Shown here: in pieces, positions 60,575-64,000 of the stretch
Layout of the letters: every line of letters begins with the position of its first letter
Numbering within the stretch: the stretch's first letter is position 1
NCBI RefSeq assembly: GCF_019139535.1
Contig: NZ_CP077073.1
Span: 3,624,501-3,688,500 of the forward strand
Direction: 5' to 3'
From: Pseudomonas muyukensis
GTDB lineage: Bacteria; Pseudomonadota; Gammaproteobacteria; Pseudomonadales; Pseudomonadaceae
Length of the DNA stretch: 64,000 nucleotides
Position numbers and translations under genes: made by a program
Notes under the pieces: generated by a model
Told to the model about the DNA's origin: nothing
Seen by the model: the letters and a program-made list of their open reading frames with translations, nothing else
The model's database searches: none

Positions 60575-60691
60575 ATGACCAATCAAACTGGCGGTAAGAT
60601 TCACGTTAACGACGGTATAAGCAAGCAAACAACAAGTCAGCGCCCGGCAGCTCCACCAGTTGCACCTCCGCCAGCGCCTCCAAAGCGATAA
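60575..60691 (+). CDS. 38-aa proline-rich mini-protein 3
   Basis: MTNQTGGKIHVNDGISKQTT with tail PVAPPPAPPKR. Third in a row with the same type of ending (PPPxPPK/R), while the N-terminal halves of the three differ. RBS is weak (GGTGA overlapping the previous stop), which fits translational coupling. No known family. Confidence 0.55.
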   Translation: MTNQTGGKIHVNDGISKQTTSQRPAAPPVAPPPAPPKR

Positions 60692-61036
60692 GTTGAGAAC
60701 GTTTTTGAAATTGACAGCATGTGGCCAAGGATTGGCAAGCTCTCATGGCACTGTTATCAATTATGGGAATCAAACGGGCCCGGCTATGTGGCGCCTCCTT
60801 CTGAACTCATAAGTCTCTTCTCCTTGCGCACGAAGCTAGCTTGAAAAAGCTGGACATGAAGTAAATCCTTTTCTTCGTCGTCGCTGCTGTCGAACGCAGC
60901 GAAACTCTGCTGGCTGCGGATTAGGTTCGCCATGGTGGTCAACGGGGTTATCGGGGTTTGAGATTCGTCGAGGGCCACGCACCTTCTACAGCGCTCGTTC
61001 TTTCTTGGGCGCGCATTGGAAAATATCGATTAGCGA
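60692..61036. other. Region without clear gene
   Basis: About 345 bp after the mini-genes. An open frame on the minus strand (60784-60978, 64 aa: SFAAFDSSDDEEKDLLHVQL) has no RBS or recognisable homology and may be a fragment. No terminator of standard form was seen after the mini-gene cluster. Confidence 0.35.
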
Positions 61037-61165
61037 TCACTCGAGTAAAGCCGCCTCGTCTTCGGCGCGCATGGCCATGGGCTCGGTGGCCAGCCAGATG
61101 GCATCGATGTGGGTCGCTTTTGGCAGTTTCCCTTCGTACGCGAATGGCAGCTTTCGGTTACTCTA
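61037..61165 (-). pseudogene. Remnant of an IS66-family TnpB gene
   Basis: The minus strand reads LPKATHIDAIWLATEPMAMR then AEDEAALLE and a stop at 61037-61039. This matches the N-terminal part of IS66-family TnpB accessory proteins (xxIDAIWLATEPMDMRAGxxTAL). Only about 40 codons remain, with no start and a premature end. It marks an old insertion between the mini-gene cluster and the helicase-nuclease genes. Confidence 0.6.
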
Positions 61166-61238
61166 GTCGACCAGGAGCAGGGGAACATTATGCAATAGGA
61201 CACCTGCATTCGATTGCCGTCAAGGAAGCCAGCGCAGC

Positions 61239-63857
61239 ATGCACATCACTTTTGGCCTTTTCCTGGACGCCCGTCAGGGTCCGTCCCCAACGAACTTCTT
61301 CAATAACCCGATAGTAGGCCGTCTCGGTTTCCTGTCCCTGCTGGAGACCTACCTTGGTCTAAGCGCGCCAGAAGCCTCAACGGCCAGACGCGTGACCATT
61401 TACTCCGGCCTGCTGCGGGCTCATGACAACGACTCGCGCTTCTACAGCGACTCCCTGAAGGTCGACAGCATTGGCACTGCCGCGCGCCTCCTGGCTTGGC
61501 GTGACGAGTGGCGGCTTGGCGGCTGGGACGGCAGCGCGAATCCGGAGCATCCACCGCGAATCCAAGAACTTGCGGCCGTCGAAAAGACCGCTCTCGAAGC
61601 ACTGCCGCCCGGAGAGGCCGAGCGCTTGCATCTGGTGATACAAGCTCTGAGTGCCTCCGGCCCCTGCCCCATCAGGTCAGTTCACCTGGTTGACCCGCCT
61701 GAGGACTTCCCGCGCCTCTGGCAGCAGGTGTTGGAGCGCCTGCCCGAGGTCGAAGTTCGCCTTCCTGAACCACAGGGAGCAAGCCAGCTCCGCGCGGTGC
61801 AGGAGCACGCCCTGACCGTGCTGAACGGAGGCTCTGCGGGAAATTCGGCTGTGCCGACCGACGGGAGCATCTTGCTGGTACACACCCTCGCAATCACTAC
61901 CGCCGAACATTGGCTAGGCACGCAGCACGTGCACACGCCCGGAGACCGACTGATCCTGGCCGAGGATGCAGGAGACTCACTGGACGTATCACTGTCTGTT
62001 TCTGGTAGCGTCAACTGCGGGTTCGAACGTCCTAGTCAGCTGCGCCCGGCCCTTCAGGCACTAGCCCTTGCCTTGGAGCTGTGTTGGGACCCAGTGGACA
62101 TGAACCGCCTTTTGGACTTCCTGACTCATCCGGTCGGCCCATTCAGTCGCGCTGCGAGAAGCAGACTCGCACGCGCTGTCGCCAACCAACCCGGGATAGG
62201 TGGCGAAGCCTGGACGACAGCCAAGAACAAGATCGCCGCAGATGACGATGCCCAGGAAGTGGCAGATGAAATCACCTTCTGGCTGGAATCAGAGCGCTGG
62301 GCACGCACAGATGGAGTGCCGGTAGATGCACTGATCGCTCGCGTCGATCGGATGCAGGAGGCTATGCGGCGTCGCCTCTTGGGTGAGCCTGCTGACGCGG
62401 CAAGCTTTATGGCGGCGCATAGCCAATGTGCGGCTGTTCATGACGCATTGACCGAGCTGGCTCGGCAAGGTGTGGCCAAGCTACTGCCTCGACAAGTCGA
62501 ACAGTTGGTCGCCCACGCCACACCCGCCGGAGCAACCAATCCCGCTGCGGTTTCCCATATTGGTTGCATGCGCTCGAGCAGCACGGCAGCCGCCTGCATC
62601 GAAGCAGCTGATGAAGTGATCTGGTGGATGCCGTCGACGCCTGCCCTGCCCTCGCCTCTGCCTTGGTCTCCTGCCGAGGTGAATGCTCTAACTCAATTAG
62701 GTGTGCAGTTGCGAGACCCGGCGCGTGAGCTTGTATCGTTAGCACTGAGGTGGCTGCGGCCACTACTTGCCGCGAGAAAAAGATTCATCATCGTCTGCCC
62801 TCCTCCTGGTTCAGAAGTGCATCCGATTCGTCAGCTTCTTAAGAAGCTCGTACCGGATATCGAGTCCGCGTCGCTTGACTTGGACACCGCACTCAATTCC
62901 ACGCTACTAGGGGTAACCGCCGAGGTGCTTGCACCTCAGGCGCTGCCCGCTACTCCACGACACATCCAACTGCCTCATCCCGTGCAGCTCGGCGACGCCC
63001 TACAGTCGTTCACTACGCTGAACGAGCTTTTCAATGATGCAGCCCTATTCGTTTTGAAACGAGTGGCGAAGCTGGATCCCACCTCAGTCCTAGAGGTTGA
63101 TGAGGGCAACCGCCTGCTGGGCATCCTCGCTCATCGGGTGCTCGAGAAACTCTTCGCGCACGACAAAGCCTTGAGTTGGTCAAACGCCGAAGCCGTTGAC
63201 TGGTTCCGCGCCGTAGCCGACTCACTCTTACTGACTGAAGGCGCTGTACTGCTCATGCAGGGTGCGGGGGTAACACAGCAGCACTTCCGGCAGGTATGCG
63301 AACGAGCCATCGGAAGTCTCCTCGATCACCTCAGGCTCGCAGGTGCCATTCAGGTTCAGACTGAGGTGGAGTTCAGAGGAACCTTGGGAGCAGTCCCGCT
63401 GATCGGCAAAATTGACCTCTTGGTCACACTTGGTGACAAGCGAACTGTCGCCGTGGACATAAAGTGGAGGGGCGATACCTACTACGCCGGGCTGCTTCGC
63501 TCTGGCGAGCACCTACAGTTGGCGCTCTACTCCAGCCTCATTGAGCAAACAAGCGGTATCGCACCCGCCGCGCTTGGCTATTTCATCCTGGAAAGTGGCG
63601 GGCTGTACATCACCGCTGCCGACATCTTCCCAAAAGCGCAAGTCAGAAGACCGCCGGACGGCGTAACCGCCTCCAATCTACTGGACCGCGCCCGCGCTAC
63701 CTGGAAGTGGCGCAAGCAGCAGCTGGACGCCGGGACCATCGAAGTCGTTCCGGAAGATCCGAACGACGAGTACCAGGGCCCTGAGGGAACCTTTCCGGTC
63801 AACGGTCCAAGCAAATGGGACCGAGACCATCTTATCTTGCTGGGAGGCTGGAAGTGA
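61239..63857 (+). CDS. AddB/RexB-like PD-(D/E)XK nuclease
   Basis: 872 aa. The C-terminal domain (about residues 620-800) has the RecB-family nuclease pattern: LLGILAHRVLEKLF (His), LIGKIDLLVTLGDKRTVAVDIKW (Asp, Asp-x-Lys) and HLQLALYSSL (Gln/Tyr motif). The preceding 600 residues have no intact Walker A and look like the inactive helicase-like part of AddB. The stop overlaps the start of the helicase gene by one base (TGATG), and such AddAB-type pairs act as helicase-nucleases. The Fe-S cysteines of AddB are not evident. RBS AAGGAAG lies 10-16 bases before the ATG. A defence role is suggested by the neighbourhood and is inference. Confidence 0.82.
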   Translation: MHITFGLFLDARQGPSPTNFFNNPIVGRLGFLSLLETYLGLSAPEASTARRVTIYSGLLRAHDNDSRFYSDSLKVDSIGTAARLLAWRDEWRLGGWDGSANPEHPPRIQELAAVEKTALEALPPGEAERLHLVIQALSASGPCPIRSVHLVDPPEDFPRLWQQVLERLPEVEVRLPEPQGASQLRAVQEHALTVLNGGSAGNSAVPTDGSILLVHTLAITTAEHWLGTQHVHTPGDRLILAEDAGDSLDVSLSVSGSVNCGFERPSQLRPALQALALALELCWDPVDMNRLLDFLTHPVGPFSRAARSRLARAVANQPGIGGEAWTTAKNKIAADDDAQEVADEITFWLESERWARTDGVPVDALIARVDRMQEAMRRRLLGEPADAASFMAAHSQCAAVHDALTELARQGVAKLLPRQVEQLVAHATPAGATNPAAVSHIGCMRSSSTAAACIEAADEVIWWMPSTPALPSPLPWSPAEVNALTQLGVQLRDPARELVSLALRWLRPLLAARKRFIIVCPPPGSEVHPIRQLLKKLVPDIESASLDLDTALNSTLLGVTAEVLAPQALPATPRHIQLPHPVQLGDALQSFTTLNELFNDAALFVLKRVAKLDPTSVLEVDEGNRLLGILAHRVLEKLFAHDKALSWSNAEAVDWFRAVADSLLLTEGAVLLMQGAGVTQQHFRQVCERAIGSLLDHLRLAGAIQVQTEVEFRGTLGAVPLIGKIDLLVTLGDKRTVAVDIKWRGDTYYAGLLRSGEHLQLALYSSLIEQTSGIAPAALGYFILESGGLYITAADIFPKAQVRRPPDGVTASNLLDRARATWKWRKQQLDAGTIEVVPEDPNDEYQGPEGTFPVNGPSKWDRDHLILLGGWK

Positions 63858-64000
63858 TGAACAACATCGAATTCATCAGCGCAGGCGCCGGCAGTGGCAA
63901 GACCTACAAGCTGACCGAAACTCTCGCACAAGCCCTCGAATCTGGCACGGCACGGCCTCACGCCATCTTGGCCACGACCTTCACGGTGAAGGCCGCTACC
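63857..64000 (+). CDS. UvrD/RecB (AddA)-like helicase, 3' end outside window
   Basis: First 48 codons of an SF1 helicase: MNNIEFISAGAGSGKTYKLT with Walker A at residues 9-16 and ILATTFTVKAAT matching motif Ia (TFTxKAAxEL) of RecB/AddA. It overlaps the AddB-like gene by one base, so the two proteins very probably form a complex. The rest of the gene, including any nuclease domain, lies beyond the window. Confidence 0.85.
   Translation, partial: MNNIEFISAGAGSGKTYKLTETLAQALESGTARPHAILATTFTVKAAT

Noticed and set aside
60784..60978. 64-aa minus-strand ORF next to the mini-gene cluster
   Set aside because: No RBS, no recognisable homology and adjacent to an IS66 remnant; kept only as a possible fragment.

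Overview
The window reads as a chromosomal segment of a GC-rich Pseudomonas, most likely of the P. putida group. Evidence: dense high-GC coding, arrays of the putida-type REP palindrome (core GCCGGCAAGCCGGC), an adjacent glucose dehydrogenase and OprB porin, MexS/MexT homologues, OprD porins, and many LysR, TetR and AraC regulators. I saw no rRNA, tRNA, CRISPR array or replication origin.

Layout. 1-5.5 kb: 3' part of a PBP2 transpeptidase, a hydrolase, a VOC protein, a 146-bp MITE and a UvrD-like helicase. 5.7-8.6 kb: a pirin, then a tandem REP array interrupted by an IS3-family element with a broken orfB. 8.6-16.3 kb: housekeeping and accessory genes (lipoprotein, HisN, LuxR-type regulator, PhnB-like protein, second MITE in inverse orientation, GNAT, PP2C-like phosphatase, beta-propeller, OprD porin). 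16.5-28.5 kb: a ProX/ProW-like ABC pair without ATPase and a run of transporters and regulators, ending in a MATE pump divergent from a TetR regulator with a double operator. 28.5-30.3 kb: a second REP array with an intact copy of the same IS inserted at the same base of the palindrome. 30.3-34.1 kb: gcd and oprB for periplasmic glucose oxidation. 34.1-38.9 kb: deacetylase/DUF1028 divergent from flavin monooxygenase/RidA (probable catabolic cluster), then a second pirin. 39.3-44.9 kb: pgm and a repair pair (Fe-S helicase with nuclease domain, and FAN1). 45.1-46.8 kb: an IS110-family element. 46.9-57.1 kb: DUF2946, a TonB receptor with a PepSY remnant, GFA protein, DUF998 protein, a LysR remnant, P-loop kinase plus MATE, an uncharacterised protein, and mexS/mexT without mexEF-oprN.

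57.1-64 kb looks like the edge of a genomic island: lower GC, decayed transposase, long noncoding stretches and defence-type genes. A WYL regulator of the CapW/BrxR kind is divergent from a compact set of small genes: a 48-aa protein, a 4-fold beta-flower protein with a basic leucine-rich tail, a DUF6338-like membrane protein, and three consecutive 38-46 aa proteins that all end in PPP-containing basic tails. After an IS66 remnant comes an AddB-like nuclease gene overlapping a UvrD/RecB-type helicase cut by the window end. The small-gene set and the helicase-nuclease pair are the best candidates for an undescribed system.
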